DNA of 64,000 nucleotides, taken from the NCBI RefSeq assembly GCF_002099425.1, contig NW_018344024.1, positions 2,728,001-2,792,000 of the forward strand, read 5' to 3'. Below the pieces are notes generated by a model. The model did no database searches. It was not told where the DNA came from and worked only from the letters and a program-made list of their open reading frames with translations. This DNA comes from Phascolarctos cinereus (Eukaryota; Chordata; Mammalia; Diprotodontia; Phascolarctidae). Position numbers and translations under genes: made by a program. Positions 1 through 11,784 of this stretch are shown piece after piece (within the stretch, counting starts at the first letter, position 1; each line of letters starts with the position of its first letter).

Positions 1-1550
1 TGATAAAATTATTAGATGATACAAGTATCATCTCCCCACATAGGAATATAAACAATTTAACTTTCTTGAATTCCTTAAGATTTCTCTTTCATGTTTATCT
101 TTTTCTGCTTCTTAAGTATTTTGTCTGAAAGTCAAATTTTCTACTGAGCTTTGCTCTTTTCCTTAGTAATGCTTGAAGGTCCTCTATTTCATAAAATACC
201 TTTTTTTCCCCTTCAAAGAATTTTATTTGGTTTTGCTGGGTAGATTATTCTTGATTCCAATCTCAGTTCTTTTTTCCTTCCAGAATACCATGTGTTCAGC
301 CTTCTGATCCTTTAATGTAGAAGCTGCTAAATCTTGTGCGTTTCTGACTGTGGCTCCAATGTATTTGAATGTTTTCTTTTTCTTTTTTTTTTCTCACTGC
401 TTGAAATATTTTCTCTTTGACTTGGGAATTCAGAAATTTGCCATAAATATTCCTGGAAGCTTTCATTTTGGATCTCTTTTAGGTGGTGATCAGTAAATTC
501 CTTTTATTTTTGTTTTACCTCAGGTCCTATGATACTCTGGGCAGATTTCCTTGATTTCTTAAAATATGATTTCTAGACTCTTTCTTTTATTATATTTTTC
601 AGGTAACACAATAATTCTTAAATTCCATTTTCTCAATCTATTTTCCGGTTCAGTTAATTTTGTGATGAGATATTTCTCATTACCTTCTCTTTTTTGAGTC
701 TTTTGACTTCGTTTTGTTTATTCTTAGTGTCTCATTTAGCTCCTACCTGCCTAAATCCAATTTTTAAGGACTATTTTCTTTATTGAACTTTTATACCTTT
801 TTTTAAAATGTGGTTAATTTTTTAAGGCTTTATTTGCTTCAGTATTTTTGTGCCTCTTTTATCAAAATGTTGTCTTTACATTTATTCACCTAATGTTTTC
901 CCTTATAATTTTTATTTTATTTTTAAAATTATTTTTAGTTCTTCGAGAAATACTTATTAGGCTTGGTTCCAATTAATCTTTTTTTTCTTCAAGGCTTGGC
1001 TTGTAATTGTTTTTACTTCACTGACTTCTTCTGAGTTTGTGTCTTGATCTTCCCTATCACCATAATAGCTTATTATAATCAGATGCTTTTTGTTGTTGTT
1101 GTTGTTGCTCTTTGTACATTTTTCCATCCTAACTCTTGATTTTGAATTTTATGTAAATGTTGGCCTTTGTTCCTAGCATTGAGGGAGAGGGGTTCTCTCT
1201 TAAGCTTCAGGCTTTTTCACATTGCTGTTTTCAGAGTCAGTTCTGGGTGTTTCGAAGTATTCAGTGCTTTCAAGGTAGTGTGATAAGAAGAGAGGTGTGG
1301 TAAATGCTCTCTTGGTCTGTACTTCTTCCTTATCCAGGATGATGACTGCTCCCTTTGGAAAGCAATCCAAATTGCTTCTCAAATTCCCTTTTCCTTTGCA
1401 CCAAAAATTATGCTGTTCTTCAGGGTCCTTTTTTTTCTTGTGGCTGGAAGTGATACTGTTCTCATGGGACAGTGGAAGAGTTCATCCCATTCACATTCAC
1501 AGTTCAGAATATAACTATCAGAACCTCAGAACTCTCACTCCCTTTTTTTG
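1..1550 (-). mobile_element. L1 LINE, outermost copy: 5' UTR end, ORF1 and start of inter-ORF region
   Basis: Read on the minus strand, this is the left part of a marsupial L1. The end of the 5' UTR lies at about 1,550-1,115, an ORF1-like stretch at about 1,115-130, and the start of the ORF1-ORF2 spacer at 130-1, where the window ends. It matches the ORF1 region of the HAL1 copy at 10,931-14,074 along most of its length, for example the block read on the minus strand at 310-340. Its own 5' UTR resumes far to the right, at about 16,065-16,494, because a second L1 is inserted between the two parts. Many stops interrupt ORF1, so it is dead. ORF2, if present, would lie beyond the left edge. The family call is firm and the inner boundaries are approximate. 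Confidence 0.8.
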
Positions 1551-1559
1551 AGCTTTTTA

Positions 1560-3040
1560 AATAGTATTTTATGTTTTTCCTGAGTTACATTTTAAGAAAA
1601 AAAATTTAGCATTCATTTTTACAAGATTTTGAGTTACAAATTTTTCTCCCTCCCTCTTTCCCCATCCACTCTTCTGAAAATGGTAGGCAGTTTAGTATAG
1701 TTGATATATGTACTATCATGTAAAAATATCTCCTTATTAGTCACAGTTATGAAAGAAGAAACAGATCAAAAGAAAAAAAGCACAAGAAGAATAAAATAAG
1801 TGAAAAAAATGCTCCAATCAATATTCAGAGTCCATTAGTTCTTTATCTGGACATGGATAGCATTTTTCTTGATGAGGCTTTTGCACTTGTCTTTCATCGT
1901 GTTGCCAAGAAGAGCTGAGTCATTCATAGTTGTTCACCACACAATGTTGCTGATAGTGTGTACAATGTTTTCCTGGTTCTTCTCACTTCACTTTGCATTG
2001 GTTCATATGAATCTTTCCAGGTTTTCCTGGAATCAGCCTGTTGATCACCTATTATTGCAAAAAAATATTCCATTCCATTCATATTACATAACTTGTTCAG
2101 TCATGCCCCAATTGACGGACAGCCACACAATTTTCAATATTTTGCTACCACAAAAAGGGCTGCTATAAATATTTGTTTACATGTAGGTACTTTCCCTTTT
2201 TTTTTAATTATCTCATTGGGATACAGAACTATTAGCTGCATTGCTGGGTCAAAGGGTGTGCATAGTTTGGTTGCCCTTTGGGCATATTTCCAAATTGCTT
2301 TCCAGAATGGTTGGATTAGATCACAACTCAACCAAAAATGTGTTAGTGTCCCAATTTTCCCCTATCTTCTCCAGAATTTATCATTTTCCATTTCTGTCTA
2401 TTAGCCAGTCTGATAGGTGTGATGTGGCACCTCAACATGTTTTAATTTGCAATTGTCTAATCAAAAGTGATTTAGGAACTTCTTCATATGCCTATAGACA
2501 GCTTTGATTTCTTACCTGGAAACCATCTGTTCATATCCTTTGAGTATTTATCAATTGGGGAATGGCTTGTATTCTTGTAAATTTGACTCAGTTCTCTAGT
2601 ATTTGAGAAATGAGGTCTTTATCAGAGATATTTGATATAAGGATTGTTTCCCATGCTTTCCTTCTAATATTGGTTATATGAGGTTTTTTTAATAATTTTT
2701 TTTAATTTTAATATAATCAAAATTTTTCTATTTTGTAATGCCCTGTATCTCTTCTTTGGTCATGAATTCTTCCCCTCCCCAAGATCTGACAAGTAGACTA
2801 TTATTTGCTCTTTTAATTTGCTTATGGTGTTATCCTTTATGTTTAAATTATGCCAAAGGTCTGTCATATCTAACTTCTTTTCAATATTCTATTTACCTCC
2901 TTGGTTTCTTTCTTGTTTATTTTTTAGTTGGATTTATCAAATTCTGAGAGGAGACATTTGATGTCCCTTATCAGTACAGTTCTGAGGTCTATTTCTTCCT
3001 ATAACTCACTTAACTTTTCCCTTTAGAATTTGGAGGGATT
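1560..3040 (-). mobile_element. L1 LINE, second copy: 3' part (endonuclease piece, C-terminus of ORF2, 3' UTR)
   Basis: This is the 3' part of a minus-strand L1. From right to left it holds a piece of the ORF2 endonuclease region (about 3,040-2,850), a junction near 2,846, the distal C-terminal part of ORF2 (about 2,845-2,000), the 3' UTR, and a T-rich end near 1,567-1,605 that is the A-tail on the element's strand. The whole reverse transcriptase region between the two ORF2 pieces is missing, so an internal deletion is inferred. Upstream parts of the same element lie at 9,878-10,737, 10,900-10,930 and 14,087-16,064, separated by later insertions. Confidence 0.8.
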
Positions 3041-3986
3041 TTTTATTCGTTTTTGCTTCTGGGAGCCAAGATGGTGGAGAAAGAAATAAGTCTCTCTCAC
3101 CCTCCCTTATTGACCTCTGAAAGCCCAAAAATATTGATCCAGGAAAAACCCTGGAACAGCTAAGTCAGCAGAAAGATGAGGTGCAGCAGTCGTGTACCCC
3201 AGGAAGCTTGGGAGATTAATGGGAAAGGTCCCTCTCACTCTGGGAGAGAGGAAGCAGTACAGAATGGAAGGCAAGACCCACCTTAGCATACCAGGGGGAG
3301 ATCCTGAAACCCAGGTTACAGAGCAGGCAAGCACCAATAACAGGACCCCTCAAGTGCCTCAATATAGGCAAGGGAACCAGTAGAAACCAGCTGAAAAGAA
3401 AAAGCACCATGTGTGACAGCCTTCTCCAGCAGCCAAATCACCCAGTGCCTCAGCATAACTCTGGGAAGCACAACTCCAGGAGGCAAAGCTCCAGGCAGAC
3501 AGACATCCTTCAGAAACAAAACATCTCTGTGCAAGGCCCAGATGAGCAGGTATCCCCCAGGAGAGAGACTCCCCAACCACAACCCAAGAGCTCCAGTATT
3601 GCTGACCCCAGAGCAGCACCAGGAAAGTAGCCAAAACCTGCAGCCTCCAATTGCTAGCACCTAAGTTCCCAGAGCACAAATATTTGATTGGGTGGAATTC
3701 TACACTGTTTACTTCCTCATTGCACAATTGGTTCTTTGAAAGAGAATAATGAAGCAATAAAAATGTGCATACTCTTTCACCCAGCAATAGCACTTCTAGG
3801 GCTTTATCCCAAAAAGATCATAAAAACAGGAAAAGGACCCACATATTCAAATTATAGCTACTCTTTCTGTTGTGGCAAAGAATTGGAAATTGATAGAATG
3901 CCCATCAACTGGGGAGTAGCTGAACAAGTTGTGCTATATGAATGTAATGGAATGCTTTTGTGCTATAAAAAATGATAAGAAGGCTT
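3041..3986 (+). mobile_element. L1 LINE, plus-strand copy: divergent 5' UTR plus an ORF2 C-terminal fragment
   Basis: Near 3,058 the motif GGGAGCCAAGATGGTGGAG marks an L1 5' end. It is followed to about 3,735 by a GC-richer 5' UTR of a type unlike the HAL1 and L1 5' UTRs nearby, so another L1 subfamily is likely. At about 3,740 the sequence jumps to the extreme C-terminus of L1 ORF2; the stretch to 3,980 matches 9,175-9,405 closely. At about 3,988 it jumps again to the endonuclease region. Either a deletion and rearrangement or two pieces side by side could explain this. It is the left edge of the plus-strand insertion in the minus-strand L1. Confidence 0.6.
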
Positions 3987-3987
3987 A

Positions 3988-4420
3988 TCACTATACTAGT
4001 GGACCTCATTTTTCTCCTCTCAGAACTAGATAAATCTAATCACAACATAAAGGAGAAAGAAGTTAAGGAGATGAATAGAATTTTATTTTATTTTACTATT
4101 TGTGAGATTTTTAATAAAGTCATCCAACAAAGTAGCTACACAGCATTGTAAAGTTTGCAGAGTACTTTACATTATGTTAGTTGGTAGTTTATGTAAAGTA
4201 AAAAGAAATTTATTATCATCCACACTTTATAGATGAGAAAAAAGAGGTCCAAAGAAGTTAAACTTGCCTAGAGTCACACGACTAATACTAACAAGTAGTG
4301 GACAGAAGATTTGAATTCAGGTTTTCTGATGAATAGAATTTTAGAAAAGTTAGATACAGTTGACCTTTGGAGAAAACTGAATGGGGACAGAAAGGAATAT
4401 ACCTCTTTTTTGGTGGTACA
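3988..4420 (+). mobile_element. L1 ORF2 endonuclease segment (interrupted by a SINE)
   Basis: The two flanks, 3,988-4,085 and 4,328-4,420, join into one run of the L1 ORF2 endonuclease region once the SINE and one copy of its target duplication are removed. The run continues in order at 6,272, beyond a second insertion. This is the plus-strand L1 that ends near 9,875. Confidence 0.75.
4086..4327 (-). repeat. Mar1/MIR-type CORE-SINE inside L1 ORF2
   Basis: The SINE is flanked by a perfect 16-bp target-site duplication, GATGAATAGAATTTTA, at 4,070-4,085 and 4,328-4,343. The T-rich left end is the tail on the minus strand. The right part carries the CORE-SINE pattern of TAGATGAGAAA, then CTTGCCTAGAGTCACAC, then GATTTGAATTCAGG. 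The same orientation and layout recur at 26,640-26,895. The duplication proves insertion by target-primed reverse transcription into an already present L1. Confidence 0.9.
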
Positions 4421-6271
4421 TAGAAAAACTTGGGAGCAGAGCAAAGATGGTGGAATAAAAGCAGTAACTTACTTGAGCTGTCCCCGAAAACCCTCCAAAT
4501 ACCTGTAAAAAATGACTCTAAACAAATTCTAAAGAAGCAGAACCCACAAAAACACAGAGTGAAACAAATTTCCAGCCCAGGACAGCCTGGATAGTTGATT
4601 AGAAAGGTATATCACATTGGGTGGGGAGAGGAGCACAGTTTGGTGTGGATGTGCAGACAAGGCAGGCCTCAGTGAACCTGGAGCAGGCCTCAGAGGACTG
4701 AATCGTGGGCAGCTATGGCAGTTTCCAGACTTCTCAACCCACAAATGTCAAAGACAACTTAGAAGGTCAATAGGAAAGGTCTGTGACTTGGTGAGAGAGA
4801 TGCTTGGTCCAGGCCCCTGTCCCCATGCATGGCCTTGGGGCAGCATTTGCTTCTAGAGCTTCCAGCCCACAGATTGAGAAGGAAAGAAGTGGCTGATCAG
4901 AAAGGGATTGCAGGGATCTCTCTGCTGGTGCAGGATTCTCTTGCTTTGCCCATGCTTGGATCTGGGTTGTAGTTTTGTGTGGCTGTCCTAGGATGAGGAA
5001 GAGTGCTGGCATGATGGAGCTTGTAGTGGTGGTGAAGAGAAAATCCTCCTCACAGGTCCAAGGCAGCAAAGAGTGCTTGTGGCCACTCATAGACCAGAGA
5101 CAGGACAGGAAATGAGTAACACCTCACTCTTGATCATAGCAACTTGGAAGAACTGAAAATTCATAGGTCCATAGAAGTACCTCTGAAAACAGCTGCATAA
5201 AACCCCTGAAACTTGGAACAGTACATTCTCCACACTTGAAGAAGATCTCTACCTTAACAAAGAATTTATAACCCAAGTAATTGGCTGGGATCATGAGCAA
5301 GCAATGCTAAAAAGAGTAAGACCATAGAATCTTACTTTGGTGACAAAGAAGATCAAAACATACAAACAGAAGAAGACAACCAAGTCAAAGTTCCTACATG
5401 CAAAGCCTCCAAGAAAAATATGAATCAATCCCAGGCCATGGAAAAGCTCAAAAAGGATTTTGAGAAAGAAGCAAGAGAAGTAGAGGAAAAACTGAGAAGA
5501 CAAATGAGGGTGATGCAAGAAAATCATTAAAAAAAAATCAACAGCTTGCTAAAGGAGACCCAAAAAAATACTGAAGAAAATAAAACCTTAACAAAATATA
5601 CTAACCCAAATGGCAAAGAGGTCCAAAAAGCCAATGAAGAGAAGAATGCCTTCAAAAGCAGAATTGGCTAAATGGAAAAGGAAGTCCAAAAGCTCACTGA
5701 AAATACTTCCTTAAAAATTAGAATGGCCAATTGGTAGCTAGCGACATTATGAGAAATCAAGACATTATAAAACAAAACCAAAAGAATGAAAAAGTAGAAG
5801 ACAATGTGAAATATCTCATTGGAAAACAACTGACCTGGAAAAGAGATCCAGGAGAGAGAATTCAAAAATTATTGGACTATCTGAAAGCCACGATCAAGAA
5901 AAGATCCTAAACATCATCTTTCAAGAAATTATCAAGGAAAACTGCCCTGATGTATTAGAACCAAAGGGCAAAATAGAAATTGAAAGAATCCACAGATCTC
6001 CTCCTGAAAGAGATCCCCAAAGGAAAACTCCTAGGAATATTGTAGTCAAATTTCAGAGTTCCCAGGTCAAGGAGAAAATATTGCAAGCAACCAAAAAGAA
6101 ACAATTCAAGTACTGTGGAAACACAATCAGGATAACACAAAATTTAGCATCTCCTATATTAAGGGATTGGAGGGAATGGAATATAATATTCTGGAGGGCA
6201 AAGGAGACTGGATAACAGCCAATAATCACCTACCCAGCAAAACTGAATGTAATACTTCAGGGGAAAAAAAA
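4421..6271 (+). mobile_element. L1/HAL1 copy holding only 5' UTR and ORF1, inserted in L1 ORF2
   Basis: An L1 5' end (AGCAAAGATGGTGGAATAAAAG) starts near 4,435, the 5' UTR runs to about 5,290, and ORF1 starts at the ATG near 5,293 and is broken by several stops and frame changes. It parallels the HAL1 at 10,931 along its length. The copy stops in ORF1 at an A-run (6,261-6,271) in the place where ORF1 normally reads GGGGAAAAAATGG. On both sides the interrupted L1 endonuclease sequence carries TGGTGGYACA (4,411-4,420 and 6,272-6,281), an apparent 10-bp duplication with one difference. It is therefore a 5'-complete, 3'-short insertion, the opposite of usual L1 truncation. A deletion within one element is less likely, because the endonuclease reading continues across the insertion. 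Confidence 0.7.
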
Positions 6272-9200
6272 TGGTGGCACATGGCACATACACAAAAATT
6301 GACCATGTACTGAGGAATAAAAACTTCATAATGCAATGCAGAAAGGCAGAAATATTAAATGCATCCTTTTCAGATCATGATGCAATGAAAATTATGTGTA
6401 ATAAAGGACCATGGAAAGGTAGACTGAAAATTAATTGGAAATTAAATAATCTAATCCTAAAGAATGTATGGGTGAAACAACAAGTCATAGAAACAATCAA
6501 TAACTTCATCCAAGAGAATGACAATAATGAGACAACATGCCAAAACTTATGGGATGCAGCAAAAGTGGTCCTTAGGGGAAGATACATGTATCTAAATGCT
6601 TATGTCTATAAATAGAGAAAGAAGAGATCAGAGAATTGGGCATGAAATTAGAAAAGCTAGAAAAAGAACAAATTAAAAATCCCTAATTAAATACCAAATT
6701 AGAAATTCTGAAAACCAAAGGAGAGATTAATAAAACAGAAATTAAGAAAGTTATTGAACAAATAAATAAAACTAAGAGCTGACTTTGTGGAAAAAAACAA
6801 TAAAATAGGTAAACATTTGGTCAATTTGATTAAAAAAAATAAATTACTAGCATCAAAACTGAAAATTGTGAATTCACCATTAATGAAGAGGAAATCAAAA
6901 CAATAATGAGGAGCTTTTTTCCCAATTCTACAACAACAAATTTGGCAATCTTATTGGAATGGATGAATATTTACAAAAAAAATATATAAACTGCCCAGAT
7001 TAATAAATGGGGAAATAAAATAGTTAAACAATCCTATTTCATTAAAAGAATTTGAACAAGCCATCAATGAACTCTCTAAGAAATAAGTCTCCAGGGTCAG
7101 ATGGATTTACAAGTGAATTCTAACAAACATTTTAAGAATGATTAATTCTAACACTACATAAACTATTTCAGAAAATAGGTGAAGGATTCCTAACAAATTC
7201 TTTTTATGATGCAAATATGGTACTGATACCTAATACAGGAACAGCCAAAACAGAGAAACAGAATTATAGACCAATTTCCCTAATGAATATGGCTGAATAA
7301 TTTGAAATAAAACATTAGCAAATATATTACAGCAACTTGTTTTGAGGATAATGCACTATGACCAGGGAAGAATTTATGCCAGGAATGCAAGGTTGGTTGA
7401 ATATTAGGAAAGCTGTCAGCATAACTGATCAAATCAATAACAAAACTAACAGAAATCATATGATTATCTCAATAGATGCAGAAAAAGCATTTGACAAAAT
7501 GCAATACCCATTGTTATTAAAAAGACTAGAAAGCATAGGAATAAATAGAGTCTTCATTAAAATGATTGGTAGCATCTATCTAAAACCATCAGCAAGCATT
7601 ATATGTAATAGGGACAAGATAGAATCATTTCCAATAAGATAGGGGGTGAAACAAGGATTTCCATTATCACCACTATTATTCGGTATAGTAACAGGAGTAT
7701 TAGCTTTAGGAATAAGAGGGGAAAAAAAGAAATTCAAAGAGTTAAAATAGGCAAAAAAAAAAACAAAGCTGTCACTTTTTGTAAATGATACTGTGGTATA
7801 CTTAGAGAATCCTAGAGAATCAATTTTAAAAATTACTAGAAATAATAAACAAATTTATCAAAGTTGCAGGATATGAAATAAACCCAGACACATCTTCGGT
7901 ATTTCTATATACTACTAACAAAATCCAAGAGCAAGAGATAGAGAAATTCCATTTAAAGTAACCATAAACATTATAAAATATTTGGGAGTCTATCTGCCAA
8001 AACAAACTCAGGAACTATATGAACACAATTACAAAACACTTTTCACACAAAAAGAGACAGATCTAAATAATTGGAAAAATATTAGTTGCTCATGCTCAGG
8101 TTAACCTAATATAATGAAAATGAAAATTCTACCTAAGTCAATTTACCTATTCAGTGCCATATCAATCAAACCACAAAAATTTATTTCATAGAGCTAGGAG
8201 GAGAAAGAAACACAACAACAAAATTCATCTGGAAGAGCAAAAGGTCCAGAAAATCATGGGAACTAATGAAAAGAAATTCAAGGGAAAGTGGCCTAGCTGT
8301 ACCAGATCTTAAATTGTATTATAAAGAAGCAATCATCAAAAGTACTTGGTACTGGCTAAGAAATGGAGTGATGGATCACTGGAATAGTTTAGATAATGGA
8401 AGACAAAACAATTAATAACTATAGTAATTTAGTATTTGATATCCAAAGACTCCAGCATCTGGGATAAGAACTCACTATTTGACAAAAACTGCTAGGAAAA
8501 CTGGAGAATAGTATGGCAGAAACTAAGCATAGACCAAAATCTCACACCATATTGCAAGATAAAGTCAATATGCATACAGGATTTAGATATATAGACTGAT
8601 ACTATAAACAAACTAGGAGAGCAAGGAATAGTTTATCTATCAGATCTATGGAGAAGGAAAAATTTTATGACCAAACAAGAAATAGAGGACATTATGATAT
8701 GCAAAACTGATAATTTTGATTACATTAAGTTGAAAAGGTTTTGGACAAAGAAAGCCAATGCAACCAAGATTAGAAGGGAAGCAGAGAACTGGGAAAGAAT
8801 TTTTACAACCAGTATCTCTGATAAAGGCCTCATTTCTAAAATACATATAGAACTGAGTCAAATTTGTAAGAATACAAGTCATTCCCCAATTAATAAGTGG
8901 ACAAAGATATAAACAGACAGCTTTCAAAGGAAGAAATTAAAGGTATCTACAAATTCTATGAAAAAATTATCTAAATCACTTTTGTTTAGAGAAATGCAAA
9001 TCAGAGGGACTCTGAGGTACCATATCACACCTATAAGATTGACTAACATGACAAAACAGGAAAATGATAAATGTTGGAGAAGATGTGGAAAAATTGGAAC
9101 AATAATGCATTGTTGATGGAGTTATGAACTGATGCAATCATTCTGGAAAATGATTTGCCCAAATGGCTATAAAAATGTGCATTCCCCTTGGCCCGAGCAA

Positions 9201-9875
9201 TAAATACCACTTCTAAGTCTGTGTCCCAAAGAAATCATACAAAAGGGAAAAAGGACCCACGTGTACAAAAGTATGTACAGCAGATCTTTGTGTGATGGCA
9301 AAGAATTAGAAATTGACAGGGTGCCCATCAATTGGGGAAGAGCTGAACAAGTTGTGCTAAATGAATGTAATGGAATACTATTGTGCTATAAAAAAAATGA
9401 TAAGAAGGCAAACTTCAGAAAAACCTGGAAAAACTTAAATAAACTGAAGCTGAGTGAAGTGAGCAGAACCAGAACATTATACATGGTAACAGCCACATTG
9501 TGTGATGACTGACTTTGACAGACTTGGCTCTTCACAGCAATGCAACAGTCTCAGACAACTCCAAAAGACTCAATGATAGAAATTATTATCTACATACAGA
9601 GAGAGAACCATGGAGTCTGAATGCATATGGAAGCACATCATATGCTCTATTTTTCTTTTGTTGTTTAATTTTATTCCTTCATCCTCATTGTCACTGCCAT
9701 CTGTTTTTTACATCATAGCTAATGGGAAAATATGCTTAATGTGAATGTATAAGTAGAACCCATATAAGATTGCACACAGTTTGGGGGGAAGGAGGAGGAG
9801 GGGGAGAAAATTTAAAATTCAAAATCTTATGGAAGTTAAAGTTGAAAACCAAAAATTAATTAATTATTTTTTTAA
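6272..9875 (+). mobile_element. L1 LINE, plus-strand copy: ORF2 and 3' UTR
   Basis: This is the main body of the plus-strand L1. The end of the endonuclease and the linker are at about 6,275-6,900. The reverse transcriptase follows, with IISIDAEKAFDKM (palm motif A) encoded near 7,455-7,500. The YADD/FADD box reads FVND at about 7,773-7,785, so it is altered. The C-terminal domain runs to about 9,510. The 3' UTR ends in an A/T-rich tail at about 9,850-9,875. Many stops and small frame changes show it is long dead. The right flank (TTTGGATGTGGTACC) and the left flank near 3,022-3,036 (TTTAGAATTTGGAG) are both versions of the same site in the minus-strand L1, which marks this as an insertion into that element. 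Confidence 0.88.
6282..9512 (+). pseudogene. Broken L1 ORF2 (endonuclease C-part, reverse transcriptase, C-terminal domain)
   Basis: This is the decayed coding part of the L1 above. An intact L1 ORF2 protein nicks target DNA and reverse transcribes L1 RNA. Open stretches remain at 6,271-6,615 (endonuclease and linker, including the SDHDAMKI motif), 7,358-7,642 (palm of the reverse transcriptase), 8,667-8,912 (C-terminal domain) and 9,261-9,512 (C-terminus). They lie in different frames with stops between them, and the catalytic box is altered. The N-terminal half of the endonuclease is at 3,988-4,420. No function is expected. Confidence 0.85.
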
Positions 9876-9877
9876 AA

Positions 9878-10737
9878 GAGTTTGGATGTGGTACCACTTA
9901 CTGCCAAGTTATATCACTTATACTTATTACATATTTAGTAATGGTACTGCTTCATTGTCTATGACACCTTTTTTCAAGAGGTTGTTTCCTTACTTATCTT
10001 TTTTAATAAGATTAATTATTTTTTTATTTTATTTTGTTGGCTATCAGGATTGCTAACCCTGCTTTTTTTTTTTACTTCATTTGAAGTATAGTAGATTCTG
10101 CTCCAGCCCCTTACCTTCACTCTGTGCTTCATGCGTGTCTCTTGTAAATCACACAATTTTGGATTCTGATTTTTGATCCACTGTGCTATCTGCTTCTATT
10201 TTTTGAGAGAGTTTATCCCAATCACAATCACAGTTATAATTATAACTGTGTATTTTCTTCCATCCTATTCTTCCTTCTGTTTTTCCTCTTTCTCTCTCCT
10301 TTCACCATCTCCCACCTCAGCAGTGTTTTGCTTCTGTCTACCACCTCTCCTGATCTGCCCTCAATTCTGTCAGCCTCCATTCTCTTTTTTTTTTGCTCTA
10401 TTTCCTCCTACATGCCTCTCAGAAAAGATAGAGTTGTATATTCAACTGATTTTATATATATTTCCCTCTTTGAGTCAATACTGATGTGAGTAAGGCTCAA
10501 GCAATTCCTGTCCCCACCCTCCCATCTTCTTCTCCACTATAAGGTCTTTCACACCTCTTCATGTGAAATTATTTACCACATTCTACTTCTCCCTTCATTC
10601 TGTAGCATTTGTACTCCCCTTTCCCTTACCTTAATTTTTTTTTGTCATTCCCTCAAGTTCACCTTCTACCCATACACTCTATGTGTATTAATTCTAGCTG
10701 TACTACTACTGCTATAATTTTTAAGAATTACAGGTAT
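9878..10737 (-). mobile_element. L1 LINE, second copy: ORF2 start and ORF1-ORF2 spacer
   Basis: On the minus strand, about 10,700-10,220 is the purine-rich inter-ORF spacer, and 10,210-9,878 is the start of ORF2: AATCAGAATCCAAAATTGTG, then the run leading into the endonuclease. It stops at CACATCCAAAC, and the next L1 bases are found at 3,036. The plus-strand L1 therefore sits exactly between the two parts. Confidence 0.8.
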
Positions 10738-10887
10738 TGGGGCAGCTAGATGGTGCAGTGGATGGAGCACAGTCTCTGGAGTCAGGATGAACCTGAGTTC
10801 AAATCTGACCTCAGATACTTGAAACTTATTAGCTATGTGACCCTGAGAAAACCACTTAACACAATTTCCTAGTCAAAAAGAAAAAAA
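10738..10887 (+). repeat. tRNA-derived marsupial SINE (SINE1/WALLSI type)
   Basis: It starts GGGGCAGCTAGATGGTGCAG and carries a tRNA-like box B, GAGTTCAAATC, then CTATGTGACCCTGAG and an A-rich tail. It is flanked by AATTACAGGTAT (10,726-10,737) and AATTACAAGTAT (10,888-10,899), a 12-bp duplication with one difference. It is inserted in the inter-ORF spacer of the minus-strand L1. Confidence 0.9.
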
Positions 10888-11784
10888 AATTACAAGTATC
10901 GACTTCCTGTGTAGGCACGAAAATTGTTTAGCTCAGCGGAGCCAAGATGGCAGAGTGAAAGCAGTGACTTGCTTAAGTTCTCCCCCAAACCCCTCCAAAT
11001 ACTCATAAAAAATGGCTCTAAACAAATTCTGAAGCAGCAGAACCCACAAAAAGACAGAGTGAAACAAATTTCCAGCCCAAGACAACCTGGATGATTGATC
11101 AGAAAGGTGTATCGCGCTGGGCTGGTAGTGCAGCACAGTGAGGCGTGGGCACACAGGCCTCAGCAAACCTGGAGCAGGCCTCAGAGGACTGAATCTCGGG
11201 CAGCTGTGGAGGTTTCCAGACTCCTCAACCCACTAATGCCAAAGACAACTTAGAAGGTCAGTGGGAAAAGTCTGTTTCTGTCGGTGCTGAGAAAGGAAGG
11301 CAGGGTCTCAGCTTCATTCCCCAAGAGCATGGTCCTGGGTGGGGCAGCTGCTTTCTGAGCTTCCAGCCCACAGACTGAGGTGGAATCCAGTGGCTTATCC
11401 CAGAGGGATTGCAGGGATCTCTTTGCCAGTGCTAAGGCAGGAATCTCTTGCTTTGCGCATGTTTGGATCTGGGTCAAAGTTCTGGGTGGTAGTGCTGGGG
11501 TGAGGAGGAGGGCTGGCATGGAGGAGCTTGTAGTGGTTGTGGAGAGGAACCCCTCCACACAGTTACAGGACAGAAAGGAATACTTGTGGTCACAGGCCAG
11601 GAAAGGAGTAAACACCTCGCCCCTTATCATACCACCTTACAAGAACTGAAAACTCACAGTTCCCTACAAGTATCTCTGAAAACAGCTGTACAAACCCCTG
11701 AAGCTTGGGACAGTACATTCTCCACATTGGAAGCAGACTCTTATCTTAACAAAGAGTTTAAAACTCAAGTAATTGGCTGGGATT

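Noticed and set aside
3316-3793. Overlapping open frames on both strands (up to 144 codons)
   Set aside because: They lie in a GC-richer L1 5' UTR with few stops by composition. No domain or conserved start was seen.
5101-5102. tRNA genes suggested by box B-like GAGTTCAAATC motifs across the window
   Set aside because: Every such motif seen belongs to a tRNA-derived SINE with tail and, in several cases, target duplications. No cloverleaf gene was found. The coordinate is only a placeholder for a window-wide remark.
3041-9875. A single plus-strand L1 with two internal deletions
   Set aside because: The ORF1-only piece at 4,421-6,271 interrupts the endonuclease reading at the same point on both sides, which fits insertion better than deletion. 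Part of the arrangement at 3,735-3,990 remains unexplained.
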